Notes: a model not told the origin generated them from the sequence alone. A stretch of 32,265 bases of DNA from Erysipelotrichaceae bacterium (GCA_022772735.1 JALEZD010000012.1:1-32265); one strand, 5' to 3'; counted from the first letter of the stretch, positions 18,315-26,586 are shown. Program-made: numbers and translations.

Positions 18315-18948
18315 AATAAATTACTATGAAAAAAGTATAGAAGAAATAGAAAAAATAAAACTTTTAAAACAAAAACCAAGCATTTTAATTCATGCCTGTT
18401 GTGCACCATGTAGTGCATTCCCATTAGAATTTTTAACTGAATATTTTGATGTTACGATATACTACAATAACTCTAACATCTATCCTGAATCAGAATATTA
18501 TCAAAGATTAAATGAACTAAAAGATTTTTTAAAAACAGACCACCCCGAAGTTAAAATTATTATACCTAAATACGAAAATGAAAAATACAATAAAATGTTA
18601 AGTGCTTTTGGTGCCATGCCTGAAGGAAGAGAAAGATGTTTTGCTTGTTATTCATTTAGAATGAATCAAGGATATAAATTCGCATTTGAAAATAATTTTG
18701 ACTACTATACTACAATAATGACAATATCTAGACATAAAAACAGTCAAAAACTAAACGAAATTGGTAGCCAACTAGAAAAAAAATATCCAAAAACAAAATA
18801 CTTCTATAGTGATTTTAAAAAGAAACAAGGATTAGAAAAAGGAAACAAAATCGCTAGAGAACATGATATGTATAGACAAGACTATTGTGGATGTGTTTAT
18901 TCATATAATGCAAGAAACATTATAGAAAAGGAAAATAACAATGAATGA
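18307..18948 (+). CDS. queH: Epoxyqueuosine reductase QueH
   Basis: Reduces epoxyqueuosine to queuosine in tRNA without cobalamin; it is the non-homologous replacement for QueG. The 213-residue protein has the DUF208 Cys signature: HACCAPCS (Cys31, 32, 35), ERCFACYSFRM (Cys111, 114) and YCGCVYS (Cys194, 196), which bind the Fe-S cluster and a further metal. The ATG at 18307 overlaps the queA stop; an upstream in-frame TTG at 18283 lies inside queA and is less likely. Translation probably depends on coupling, since no close ribosome binding site is seen. Confidence 0.93.
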   Translation: MNKINYYEKSIEEIEKIKLLKQKPSILIHACCAPCSAFPLEFLTEYFDVTIYYNNSNIYPESEYYQRLNELKDFLKTDHPEVKIIIPKYENEKYNKMLSAFGAMPEGRERCFACYSFRMNQGYKFAFENNFDYYTTIMTISRHKNSQKLNEIGSQLEKKYPKTKYFYSDFKKKQGLEKGNKIAREHDMYRQDYCGCVYSYNARNIIEKENNNE

Positions 18949-19555
18949 AATAACATACTTAATTATTCAAGCTGAAAAGTTTCTTGAAGAAAAAGAATAT
19001 GAGTTATGTGCTTCATATAACTTAGACACTTGGATTAGCCTTAAAGAATACATGATGCAAAATGATATGAAATCTTTGAACGATATATATTTCAAAACTA
19101 AAGAAGATACTAAAATAGTAAAAGACTGGTTTAAAAACTTTATAGTAGATGCAGTAAATGAAGCTCAATTTAAAACAAATATAGAAATAATATCTGGAAT
19201 AATTTCATATATGGAACTTTCAGACAAGGAATTAATAGAAAAAAATAGAGAATTAGCTGATTCATACTTTAATATAGGTGAATATGAAACATGTGAAAAC
19301 CTATATAAAACATATATTGAAAAAAATCCTAAAGTTCTTGAATACTACTATGGTTATGCATTAACACTAATAAATAGACAAGAATTTATTAAAGCAATAA
19401 ACATTTTAGAAGAAGGAATAGACAATTCATTCAAAGACGATTATTTCCTTAACCCTGCATTTGAAGTATTAATTGATACATATGAAAATATAAATGAATT
19501 TGAAAATGCAAATAAAACAAGAGAAAAACAAAACACTTTTAAGAAATTATCCTAA
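18941..19555 (+). CDS. TPR-like protein of the que operon
   Basis: A 204-residue soluble, acidic, helical protein. The second half shows tetratricopeptide-like repeats: ELADSYFNIGEYETCENLYKT, YYYGYALTLINRQEFIKAIN, and VLIDTYENINEFENANKTRE, each with the small-residue and aromatic pattern of helix pairs. The first half is helical without a clear repeat. No catalytic motif is visible, so a scaffolding or interaction role is likely. The ATG overlaps the queH stop by 8 bases, so it is the last gene of the tgt-queA-queH operon and is probably made with these enzymes; whether it takes part in queuosine formation is unknown. Its 3' end lies inside the terminator stem. Confidence 0.65.
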   Translation: MNEITYLIIQAEKFLEEKEYELCASYNLDTWISLKEYMMQNDMKSLNDIYFKTKEDTKIVKDWFKNFIVDAVNEAQFKTNIEIISGIISYMELSDKELIEKNRELADSYFNIGEYETCENLYKTYIEKNPKVLEYYYGYALTLINRQEFIKAINILEEGIDNSFKDDYFLNPAFEVLIDTYENINEFENANKTREKQNTFKKLS

Positions 19556-19567
19556 AAGTGTTTTTTT
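19530..19567. terminator. Bidirectional terminator between que operon and HAD gene
   Basis: AAAACACTTTTA (19530-19541) pairs perfectly with TAAAAGTGTTTT (19553-19564), with an 11-base loop. On the + strand the hairpin ends in seven Ts; on the - strand it ends in TTTTGTTTTTCTC. The two stop codons of the convergent genes lie within it. Confidence 0.85.
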
Positions 19568-20247
19568 ATTTCATTGATTAGTGAATTCATTGATCCAATA
19601 AACTCATAATTTTTTTCCTTGTTGTCACCTAATAAATCATCATTTACGATATAAACTTTAATACCTAAGCTATTTGCACCAGTATCTTCAAACAAATCAT
19701 TTCCAATCATTATTGTATTAGATACATCAAGATTATTTTTTTCAATAATTTCTTTAAAATAAAGTGGATTAGGCTTACAATAGTGATAATTTTCAAAAGT
19801 AGTTATTTCTATAAAATCTTCAATTTTTAAACCTGCCCATTTAATTCTAGTATAAGTTGCGATTTTAGGAAAAAGTGGGTTTGTTGCACATACGATTTGA
19901 TATCCCTTTTCCTTTAAAACATCAATTAGTATTTTTGATTCTTTTTTAATATAAGTATACTGTTGATATTTTAAAAAATCATTCAAATAAAAATCTTCAA
20001 ATTTTTTATCAAAATACTCTTTTTCAAATCCAATGCAATCACAAAAAACTTTCCAAAATTTCTCCTCATTGCTTTGTATACCATTATTTGCATACATTGC
20101 CTCAATACCCTTTTTTAAAGAGCTAATAAATAATGCTGAATCAATTTCACTAAATTTAGACAACAACCCTTTGAAATAATGTTCAACAAATTCATTTTGA
20201 TTCATTCCTAATAGTGTTCCATCTAAATCAATTAATGCACATTTCAT
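19552..20247 (-). CDS. HAD-superfamily hydrolase (subfamily I)
   Basis: A 231-residue phosphatase-like protein. Motif I is LIDLDGTLLG (nucleophile Asp7, acid Asp9), motif II the Thr in IVCATNPLFP, motif III Lys in HYCKPNPLYFKEI, motif IV MIGNDLFEDTGA. A helical cap of about 85 residues between motifs I and II marks subfamily I (PpaX/Gph-like fold). The substrate is not readable; family members dephosphorylate phosphoglycolate, nucleotides, sugar phosphates or PPi. The ATG overlaps the YitT-family gene by four bases (ATGA). Last gene of the ppi-yitT-HAD operon; its end lies in the bidirectional terminator. Confidence 0.85.
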   Translation of the reverse strand: MKCALIDLDGTLLGMNQNEFVEHYFKGLLSKFSEIDSALFISSLKKGIEAMYANNGIQSNEEKFWKVFCDCIGFEKEYFDKKFEDFYLNDFLKYQQYTYIKKESKILIDVLKEKGYQIVCATNPLFPKIATYTRIKWAGLKIEDFIEITTFENYHYCKPNPLYFKEIIEKNNLDVSNTIMIGNDLFEDTGANSLGIKVYIVNDDLLGDNKEKNYEFIGSMNSLINEIKKHF

Positions 20248-21119
20248 ACAAGCCTCTTTTCAAAACCACCTGTAACCTTGGTTGAATTCATAATAATAAA
20301 TGCTTGAGGATCTAATTCTTGAATCATTTTCTTTATTCTAATAGATTCTAGCTTAGAACATACTGTTACCATCACTTCTAAATCTGTATTTGTATATGCC
20401 CCATAACCTTCCCAATAAGTAACTCCACGCATAAATTTCTTCATAATTACATCTTTAACTTCTTTATTTTTAGTAAATACCATTAAACTAATTTCAATAT
20501 TTTGATAGTGGAAATAATCCATTGCCATTGAAGCAATTGTAGAGTAAATAATCGAATATATCGCAATACCCACATCAAATAAAACTGCACATGTTGCATA
20601 AATAAAAAAGTTAATAATCATTGACAGTCCACCAACACTAAAATTCGATTTTTTTATGCTTGAATAAACCCCAATAATATCTAATCCGCCAGTACTAGCA
20701 CCACTAAGTAAAACAATTCCACAACCAGCTCCAGAAATAATTGCCCCAATTATTATATTTGAAAGCATATCATCAAGAATTGGAGATTTTGGTATAGGTA
20801 CAATTGTAAAAAATATAGTTTGCAAAACAACAGAAATTAGCGTTCCAAAAAAGAATTTTCTAGATAAGTTTTTATAAGCCATATATAAAAGAGGAATGTT
20901 TATTCCCATATTTATTATTCCTGCAATGTCAAATTTAAATGAGATTTTTAATATATCATATAATAATGTTCTTATAAGTTGTGAAGTACCAATTATTCCA
21001 CCATTATATATTCCAATTGGAACAATAAATACATTCACTCCCACAACAAATAAAATTGAACCAAGAATAAGAGTAACATAATCCTTTATTACAGGATGAA
21101 CATTTTCTAAAACCTTCAT
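20244..21119 (-). CDS. YitT-family membrane protein (DUF161/DUF2179)
   Basis: A 291-residue membrane protein with five to six hydrophobic helices (about residues 10-205) and a cytosolic C-terminal DUF2179 domain (about 206-285). Hallmarks are the helix-1 region FVVGVNVFIVPIGIYNGGI, the glycine-rich LLSGASTGGLDIIGVY, and MRGVTYWEGYGAYTN of DUF2179. The molecular function of YitT proteins is not established; a transport role has been proposed. It is coupled at both ends: one shared base with the cyclophilin stop (TAATG) and an ATGA overlap with the HAD gene. Confidence 0.88.
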   Translation of the reverse strand: MKVLENVHPVIKDYVTLILGSILFVVGVNVFIVPIGIYNGGIIGTSQLIRTLLYDILKISFKFDIAGIINMGINIPLLYMAYKNLSRKFFFGTLISVVLQTIFFTIVPIPKSPILDDMLSNIIIGAIISGAGCGIVLLSGASTGGLDIIGVYSSIKKSNFSVGGLSMIINFFIYATCAVLFDVGIAIYSIIYSTIASMAMDYFHYQNIEISLMVFTKNKEVKDVIMKKFMRGVTYWEGYGAYTNTDLEVMVTVCSKLESIRIKKMIQELDPQAFIIMNSTKVTGGFEKRLV

Positions 21120-21556
21120 TATCCTAGCAACTCTACTTTACTAATTACATCACCATTTTTCATTTTTAAAACTGCTTCAATGTTATTAGTAACTTGTCCA
21201 AAAACAGTATGCACTCCATCTAAATGTGGTTGTGGATTATGACATATAAAAAACTGACAACATCCTGTATTTTTACCTGCATGTGCCATACTCATAGTAC
21301 CTAAAATATGCTTATGAATATTTTTTTCTGTTTCACATGGTATTGTATATCCCAAACTTCCTGTACCATTCCCATAAGGACATCCCCCTTGTGAGACAAA
21401 CCCAGGTATAACTCTATGAAATGTTTTTCCATCATAATATCCATCATTTATTAGTTTTACAAAATTGCTTACAGTTATTGGAGTTTCATCTGGATATAGT
21501 TCAAATAAAATCTCTTCACCATTTTGCATTGTAATTTTACCATTTATTAATTTCAT
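21119..21556 (-). CDS. Peptidyl-prolyl cis-trans isomerase, cyclophilin type
   Basis: A 145-residue single-domain cytosolic cyclophilin that speeds proline isomerisation during protein folding. Core motifs are [13 protein letters not shown] (catalytic Arg), [17 protein letters not shown] and [11 protein letters not shown]. No signal peptide or lipobox is present, so it is the cytoplasmic form (PpiB-like). AGGAG lies nine bases before the ATG and a good promoter is at 21580-21608. It is the first gene of a three-gene operon with the YitT-type membrane protein and the HAD hydrolase. Confidence 0.93.
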   Translation of the reverse strand: MKLINGKITMQNGEEILFELYPDETPITVSNFVKLINDGYYDGKTFHRVIPGFVSQGGCPYGNGTGSLGYTIPCETEKNIHKHILGTMSMAHAGKNTGCCQFFICHNPQPHLDGVHTVFGQVTNNIEAVLKMKNGDVISKVELLG

Positions 21557-21579
21557 ATCTGTAATCTCCTTTTATACGT

Positions 21580-21608
21580 ATTTTAAAGATACCTATTTAT
21601 AATATCAA
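21580..21608 (-). promoter_or_regulatory. Promoter of ppi-yitT-HAD operon
   Basis: On the - strand TTGATA (21603-21608), exactly 17 bases, then TAAAAT (21580-21585), each close to the sigma-A consensus, 23 bases before the cyclophilin start. Confidence 0.6.
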
Positions 21609-21663
21609 TAATATTAATATAAATACACAAAAATGTTTAGTGTTTTTTTATTATTTTTTCAAA

Positions 21664-21698
21664 TAAAAAACCACATATTTATTATTTTTATATGTGGT
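21664..21698 (-). terminator. Rho-independent terminator after tetR unit
   Basis: ACCACATAT (21670-21678) pairs perfectly with ATATGTGGT (21690-21698); on the - strand the hairpin is followed by TTTTTTATTT. It lies 20 bases past the stop of the small helical protein gene. Confidence 0.8.
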
Positions 21699-21718
21699 CT
21701 TATTTTTGTATTAATTTA

Positions 21719-22021
21719 CTATTTTTCTAAATCCTTTAATTGAATATTTAAAAGTTCAACAACTTTTTTGTTTGATTTTATAACTTCAACAATAGTATTT
21801 GATTCTTCAGAAGCTTCATTACCAATTAAACTATTAAAGTATATTTCTCCAAGCTTTGTATAATGTTGTCTAATAACTCTTTCATGATTTCCAATTTGAG
21901 ATTTTAATTCAAGTTTTTTTGCTTCTAAATCAAGTTTACTACCTAATTTATTTACTCCTTCTTCAAATTGTTTAACTGTAGTATTTAAAATACCTTCAAC
22001 ATCTTTCATAAAATCATTCAT
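21719..22021 (-). CDS. Small helical (coiled-coil) protein downstream of tetR
   Basis: A 100-residue, Lys/Glu-rich soluble protein predicted by eye to be almost wholly helical: TTVKQFEEGVNKLGSKLDLE, then KLELKSQIGNHERVIRQHYTKLGEIYF and a C-terminal EVIKSNKKVVELLNIQLKDLEK. The central block (LELKSQIGxxERVIRxxYxKLGEIYF) resembles a small family common next to regulators in Firmicutes, whose function I do not know; related proteins often carry a zinc ribbon at the C-terminus, absent here. Its ATG lies inside the end of the TetR gene (8-base overlap), so the two are co-translated and it is probably controlled by that repressor. Confidence 0.65.
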   Translation of the reverse strand: MNDFMKDVEGILNTTVKQFEEGVNKLGSKLDLEAKKLELKSQIGNHERVIRQHYTKLGEIYFNSLIGNEASEESNTIVEVIKSNKKVVELLNIQLKDLEK

Positions 22022-22580
22022 CTTTTTTCTCCTTTTTAACTAGATTGTTAACAATATTTTTTATTTCATCTACATCCTTCATACCTTGAGATATTAAATC
22101 ACTAATACCCCCGACAATAATCTTTGCATAATATTCAGGACTTTTTATGTTTAGCTTCTCATCAGCATTCCCTTTTTCAAGTATTTTTGTTAATTCTTCA
22201 CTAGCAATTTTCTTTGCATCTTCGATTGTTTTGGTTGTAAGTTGTACCATATCATTTGCGCTATCTTTATCAAACTTATCCCAAAATTCCTCAAATGAAT
22301 TACTAATATTTTCTACAAAGGTATTAAGTTGAGTTTCAAAATCACAGTTTTTAAGATCTTTTTCTATGCCTTGTTTAAAATCTTTATTGTATCTTCTTAC
22401 AAGTTCATCAATAACATCATCTTTAGATTTGAAATAATAATAGAATAGACCTTGAGCTATATTTAATTCCTTAACAATTGCACTAACAGCCGTATTGGCT
22501 ATTCCATTTTTTGCGAACAATTTCTCTGCAACATCAATTATTTCACTTTTTCTTTCTTCACTATCTTTACTGATACGCAT
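22014..22580 (-). CDS. TetR/AcrR-family transcriptional repressor
   Basis: A 188-residue regulator. The N-terminal helix-turn-helix runs through EIIDVAEKLFAKNGIANTAV, then IVKELNIAQGLFYYYFKSKDDVIDELV, the typical TetR pattern. The C-terminal helical ligand domain is not classifiable; the inducer is unknown. The ATG at 22580 follows AGGAGGTGG; an upstream in-frame start at 22628 would lie in the promoter. The promoter -35 is embedded in a 23-base palindrome (22610-22632), so the gene represses itself, and the divergent rlmA-type gene may be affected too. The downstream partner is the small helical protein. Confidence 0.9.
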   Translation of the reverse strand: MRISKDSEERKSEIIDVAEKLFAKNGIANTAVSAIVKELNIAQGLFYYYFKSKDDVIDELVRRYNKDFKQGIEKDLKNCDFETQLNTFVENISNSFEEFWDKFDKDSANDMVQLTTKTIEDAKKIASEELTKILEKGNADEKLNIKSPEYYAKIIVGGISDLISQGMKDVDEIKNIVNNLVKKEKKDE

Positions 22581-22599
22581 CTTTCCACCTCCTATATTT

Positions 22600-22628
22600 A
22601 ATATACATCTTGACTGACTGATTGTCAA
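22600..22628 (-). promoter_or_regulatory. tetR promoter
   Basis: On the - strand a perfect TTGACA (22623-22628), 17 bases, then TATATT (22600-22605). This is the best promoter match in the window. Confidence 0.75.
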
Positions 22629-22632
22629 TCAA
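22610..22632. promoter_or_regulatory. TetR-type operator palindrome
   Basis: TTGACTGAC, five bases, GTCAATCAA: nine-base arms with a single mismatch. It covers the -35 and spacer of the tetR promoter and ends about 8 bases from the putative -35 of the divergent gene, so it could act on both. Confidence 0.7.
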
Positions 22633-22639
22633 ATATTTC

Positions 22640-22668
22640 TTTTGAATTTTTTTAATATTTAATATATT
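22640..22668 (+). promoter_or_regulatory. Putative promoter of rlmA-type gene
   Basis: TATATT (22663-22668) with a weak TTTTGA (22640-22645) 17 bases upstream. Transcription would begin at about 22675-22677, which is the ATG itself. Confidence 0.35.
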
Positions 22669-22676
22669 CTTATTGT

Positions 22677-23459
22677 ATGAAAATACTTTGTCCAATTTGT
22701 AAACATGAACTCTTAAAAAATGAAAAAACTTATTCATGTATTAATAAGCATTGTTTTGATATTTCAAAATATGGTTATTTAAATATTGATATTAAAAATT
22801 CTCCATCAGGTGATAATAAAGAAATGGTTAATTCACGAACAAGTTTTTTAAATCAAAATTATTATCTACCATTAAAAACTGAATTAAATAATATAATAAA
22901 AAATTTAAATAAAAACACTATTTTAGACTTAGCATGTGGTGAAGGCTACTACACAAAAGATTTTCCAGTAAAACAAAAATTTGCGATAGACCTATCTAAA
23001 GAAGCAATTAAACATGCATCAAAAAGCGATAAATCTACCCAATATATTATTTCATCTATATACAACCTTCCATTTGAAAATTCTACCTTTGATCTAATAA
23101 CAACTATCTTTGCCCCAATTTCATTTGATGAAATAAATAGAGTATTAAAAAATGATGGCTATTTTATACTTGTTTCACCAAATAAAAATCATTTAATTGA
23201 ACTTAAAAATGTATTGTATGATACTCCATACTTAAATCAGGATACAACTATTGAACAATTTAATTTATTATCAACAAATAATATAGACTACACATTTACA
23301 GTTGATAACACAATGTTAAAAAACTTATTTAAAATGACACCTTATTATTATAAAACAAGTAAAAAAGATGCAGATAAGTTAAATGACATAAATACCTTAA
23401 CAATCAGTGCATCTTTCAATATTTCTGTTTATAGTAAAATTTTACCAATACAAGTATAA
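22677..23459 (+). CDS. rlmA: 23S rRNA (guanine-N1)-methyltransferase, RlmA type
   Basis: A 260-residue SAM-dependent methyltransferase for m1G at 23S position 745 or 748 (E. coli numbering; the Gram-positive RlmA(II)/TlrB form targets 748). An N-terminal zinc ribbon has Cys5, Cys8, Cys21 and His25, then FDISKYGYLNID, the characteristic link. SAM binding is at DLACGEGYYT (84-93), with IDLS and SIYNLPFENSTFD following. The start ATG has no ribosome binding site and sits where transcription is predicted to start, so it may be leaderless. The gene is convergent with the nadD fusion and overlaps it by 31 bases at the 3' end. Which guanine is modified cannot be decided here. Confidence 0.85.
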   Translation: MKILCPICKHELLKNEKTYSCINKHCFDISKYGYLNIDIKNSPSGDNKEMVNSRTSFLNQNYYLPLKTELNNIIKNLNKNTILDLACGEGYYTKDFPVKQKFAIDLSKEAIKHASKSDKSTQYIISSIYNLPFENSTFDLITTIFAPISFDEINRVLKNDGYFILVSPNKNHLIELKNVLYDTPYLNQDTTIEQFNLLSTNNIDYTFTVDNTMLKNLFKMTPYYYKTSKKDADKLNDINTLTISASFNISVYSKILPIQV

Positions 23460-24685
23460 CCTTCAAGAGTTTCAGAATCAGTTTCAAAAACAAATTCGAA
23501 ATTCTTTTTTTCATTTTCAAAGGCGATTGCTGTATTCGCAAGTGATATTCCAATATCCAAATCCGTTAATGAATAAAACATATTCATAATTTTATTTTCC
23601 TTTTTAAATACATAAATAAAATTATTTTTTTCTAGAAAATACCACGGTTGTCCATTCAAGCCAGATTGAGCTAATCTTGTTGCCTCAAAAAATTTTAAAT
23701 TTCCATTATAAATTTCAGAAACATTTTTTCTTTTAAACTCTTCATTTCTAAAAAGATTTCCAGCTGCATACCCAAACCCAATAACGATAATTGTATCTTT
23801 TTCATATTTCGTATCAGCTAATCCCAACCATACACTTCCTAATCCTATTGACGCAAGCCATAGTGTCCATTTTTGCAAAATGTAGCCGATATTAACTAAA
23901 TTAGTTTGATTTTTTTTACCACTAACAACCAAATAATGTGGCGCCCTTGCAAAATTAAAACCCTTTAATTCACTATAACCTTTTAAAGAAATACTAAACT
24001 CCACACTATTTGATACACCAGAATATAACTTTACCTTTTCTAAGACATAATCAACATTTTCAATTTTTTTATCTAAAAATTTCCTTATGCTTTTTCTTTT
24101 AAAAATAAAATCATATAAATTTTCCTTATATAAATCATGCTTTAAAATATAACTTTTTACAGCTTCATCTATTTTATTACTATTTCTATTTGATTTTAAA
24201 TTTTCTCTAATCTCACTAGATGATACATCTTCTTTTTCTAAATTGGTATATATTATATTATTCTTATAATCAGATAAAAAATCTAAGAGAACATCATCAT
24301 TTCTACTAATAACTAATAGCTTATAATTATTTAAAATATACTCATAGTTTTTCCACTTATTAAAATAACTTAAATTATCAAATCCTAAAACAAAATATAT
24401 CTCATCATTAGGATATTGACTTTTAAAATAATCTAATGTTTCATATGTGTATTTCAAACCATTTTTAACTTCGTAATCCGAAACTAGAAGGTTATCTTTA
24501 TCACAAATTAATTTAAGCATATTATATCTGTGTATTCCATCAATCAAATCTTTTTTTTGATAATCATCTCCCGTTGGAACAAATATCAATTTATCAATAT
24601 ATCCATTTTCTAATAATTTATCTGCAATTTTTTTATGTTTAACATGTGGAGGGTTAAAACTACCCCCAAAAATTCCTATTTTCAT
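23429..24685 (-). CDS. nadD: NadD fused to TM1586-type nitroreductase domain
   Basis: Two domains in one 418-residue chain. Residues 1-190 are a complete nicotinate-nucleotide adenylyltransferase (NaMN + ATP to NaAD + PPi): GIFGGSFNPPHVKH (4-17) with His14 and His17, and VSSSEIREN (154-162). Residues 191-418 match the putative nitroreductase family of TM1586: FIFKRKSIRKF (193-203), NIGYILQKWTLWLASIGLGS with WLG, GFGYAAG, and RLAQSGLNGQPWYF (337-350). The usual NadD is about 190-210 residues and stands alone or is fused to an HD domain; this fusion is unusual. The ATG overlaps the nadE stop by four bases. Last gene of the fum-mae-NAD operon; no terminator hairpin seen, and the end overlaps rlmA. 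Confidence 0.85.
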   Translation of the reverse strand: MKIGIFGGSFNPPHVKHKKIADKLLENGYIDKLIFVPTGDDYQKKDLIDGIHRYNMLKLICDKDNLLVSDYEVKNGLKYTYETLDYFKSQYPNDEIYFVLGFDNLSYFNKWKNYEYILNNYKLLVISRNDDVLLDFLSDYKNNIIYTNLEKEDVSSSEIRENLKSNRNSNKIDEAVKSYILKHDLYKENLYDFIFKRKSIRKFLDKKIENVDYVLEKVKLYSGVSNSVEFSISLKGYSELKGFNFARAPHYLVVSGKKNQTNLVNIGYILQKWTLWLASIGLGSVWLGLADTKYEKDTIIVIGFGYAAGNLFRNEEFKRKNVSEIYNGNLKFFEATRLAQSGLNGQPWYFLEKNNFIYVFKKENKIMNMFYSLTDLDIGISLANTAIAFENEKKNFEFVFETDSETLEGYTCIGKILL

Positions 24686-26586
24686 ATTTCAATGTTTTCC
24701 AAATCATTCAACCAAATTTCATAATCAGCGTCACTTGGCATTCTTAAATCACCTCTAGGTGACAATGACACACTACCAACTTTAACGCCATCAGGCATAC
24801 AATTACGTTTAAATTGTTGAGTAAAAAACCTTCTAACAAAAACCTTTAGCCATTTTAAAATTGTTTCATTATCAAATTCATCTTTAAATGTATTACATGC
24901 AATATAATAAATTTTGCTTGGTTTAGCACCATATCTTAAAAAATGATATAAGAAAAAGTCATGTAATATATATGGTCCAACATTATCTTCTGTTTTTTGA
25001 GCAATATTTCCATTTGAGTCTGGAGGCAATAATTCAGGAGAAATAGGAGTATTTAGTATATCATTTAATACATCTTTACACTCTGTGTTATGCTCTTTAA
25101 AATAACCAATTAAATATTTAATTAATGTTTTTGGAATCGAGCTGTTTATTGCATACATACTCATATGATCACCATTATAAGTACACCAACCAAGTGCAAG
25201 TTCACTCAAATCACCCGTACCAATAACAAGCGCATTCTCTTTATTAGCAACATCCATTAAAATTTGTGTTCTTTCTCTTGCTTGAGAATTTTCATATGTG
25301 ACATCATGTATATTTACATCATGTTTAATATCTTTAAAATGTTGTAAAACTGCATCTTTAATGCTTATTTCTTTTAATGTTGCGTTAAATATTTTTGCCA
25401 AATTTAATGCATTTTCATAAGTTCTATCTGTAGTACCAAAACCTGGCATTGTAATTGCAATAATATTTTTATTGTCAATATTTAATATTTTATTTGCTTT
25501 AACAATAATTAAGAAAGCTAAAGTTGAATCTAGCCCACCTGATAAACCAAGTACCGTCTTTTTACAATTTATTTGCATCATTCTTCTTGCAAGTGCATAA
25601 CTTTGTATATTAATTATTTCTTCAAAAGTTTTTTCTTGATTAACTTCAGGTACAAATGGAGTTTTACTGTAATATCTAGCTAAATTTTGCGATTTATCAA
25701 ATAATGTAAAATTAACATATCGATATTTACTTTCTAATTCAAATGTAGTATTTTTACTTCTTTCATTTATTAACCTTTCAACATCAATATCTGCATAAAT
25801 TATTTCACCATCAAAATTGAATCTTTCACCTTCACATAATAAACTACCATTTTCATATATATATGTTGCGCCAGAAAATAATAAATCACTACTACTTTCA
25901 CAAACGTTATTTGAAGCATATACATATGCGCAAATATTTTTTGCACTCTGTATTTTTATTAAATCTTTTCTATATTCATTTTTACCAACAAGTTCATTAC
26001 TAGATGATAAATTAAATATAATATTTGCACCATTTGAAGATAAATCTGTACTCTTAGGTTTAACACTCCATAAATCTTCACAAATTTCTATTCCGAAACA
26101 AACTTTTCCACTTTTAAATAATAAATCATCTCCAATAAAAACATTATGTCCATTTAATAAAATTTCACTTTTATTTAATTTTTCACTAGAAACAAACCAT
26201 CTTTTTTCATAAAATTCATTATAATTTGGTATAGACTTTTTACAAGTAACTCCTAAATACTTCCCATTTTCAATAACAATAGCACAATTAAATAATTTAA
26301 AATCTATTTTTAAAACACTTCCTACAATTATAGTGATAGGTTTATTAACACTATATTTTCTAAGTTGCTCTAATACAAAATTACACTCCTCAATTAATAT
26401 ATCTTGAAAAAATAAATCACCACATGTATAACCACATAAACTAAGTTCTCCAAAACTAATAATATCTACCTCTGATTTTATCGCATCATCAATTTTCTTT
26501 TTTAAATCTATTAAATTATATTTAGGATTTGCGATTTTAAGCTTGTTATTTGCACTAGCGACTCTTATAAAACCATATTGTTTCAT
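24682..26586 (-). CDS. nadE: Glutamine-dependent NAD+ synthetase
   Basis: Converts deamido-NAD to NAD with ATP and glutamine. The 634-residue length fits the two-domain form. The N-terminal nitrilase-fold glutaminase has the triad Glu47 (SFGELSLCGY), Lys117 (KKSIPNYNEFYEKRWF) and Cys169 (CFGIEICEDLWS). The C-terminal synthetase has the PP-loop SGGLDST (349-355) and later GTGDLSELALGWCTYNGDHM, typical of NadE. The start shares one base with the pncB stop (TAATG). The ammonia is thus supplied internally from glutamine. Confidence 0.97.
   Translation of the reverse strand: MKQYGFIRVASANNKLKIANPKYNLIDLKKKIDDAIKSEVDIISFGELSLCGYTCGDLFFQDILIEECNFVLEQLRKYSVNKPITIIVGSVLKIDFKLFNCAIVIENGKYLGVTCKKSIPNYNEFYEKRWFVSSEKLNKSEILLNGHNVFIGDDLLFKSGKVCFGIEICEDLWSVKPKSTDLSSNGANIIFNLSSSNELVGKNEYRKDLIKIQSAKNICAYVYASNNVCESSSDLLFSGATYIYENGSLLCEGERFNFDGEIIYADIDVERLINERSKNTTFELESKYRYVNFTLFDKSQNLARYYSKTPFVPEVNQEKTFEEIINIQSYALARRMMQINCKKTVLGLSGGLDSTLAFLIIVKANKILNIDNKNIIAITMPGFGTTDRTYENALNLAKIFNATLKEISIKDAVLQHFKDIKHDVNIHDVTYENSQARERTQILMDVANKENALVIGTGDLSELALGWCTYNGDHMSMYAINSSIPKTLIKYLIGYFKEHNTECKDVLNDILNTPISPELLPPDSNGNIAQKTEDNVGPYILHDFFLYHFLRYGAKPSKIYYIACNTFKDEFDNETILKWLKVFVRRFFTQQFKRNCMPDGVKVGSVSLSPRGDLRMPSDADYEIWLNDLENIEI

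Noticed and set aside
25817-26212. 131-codon + strand ORF
   Set aside because: Lies wholly antisense to nadE, whose motifs are all intact; no separate evidence for coding.
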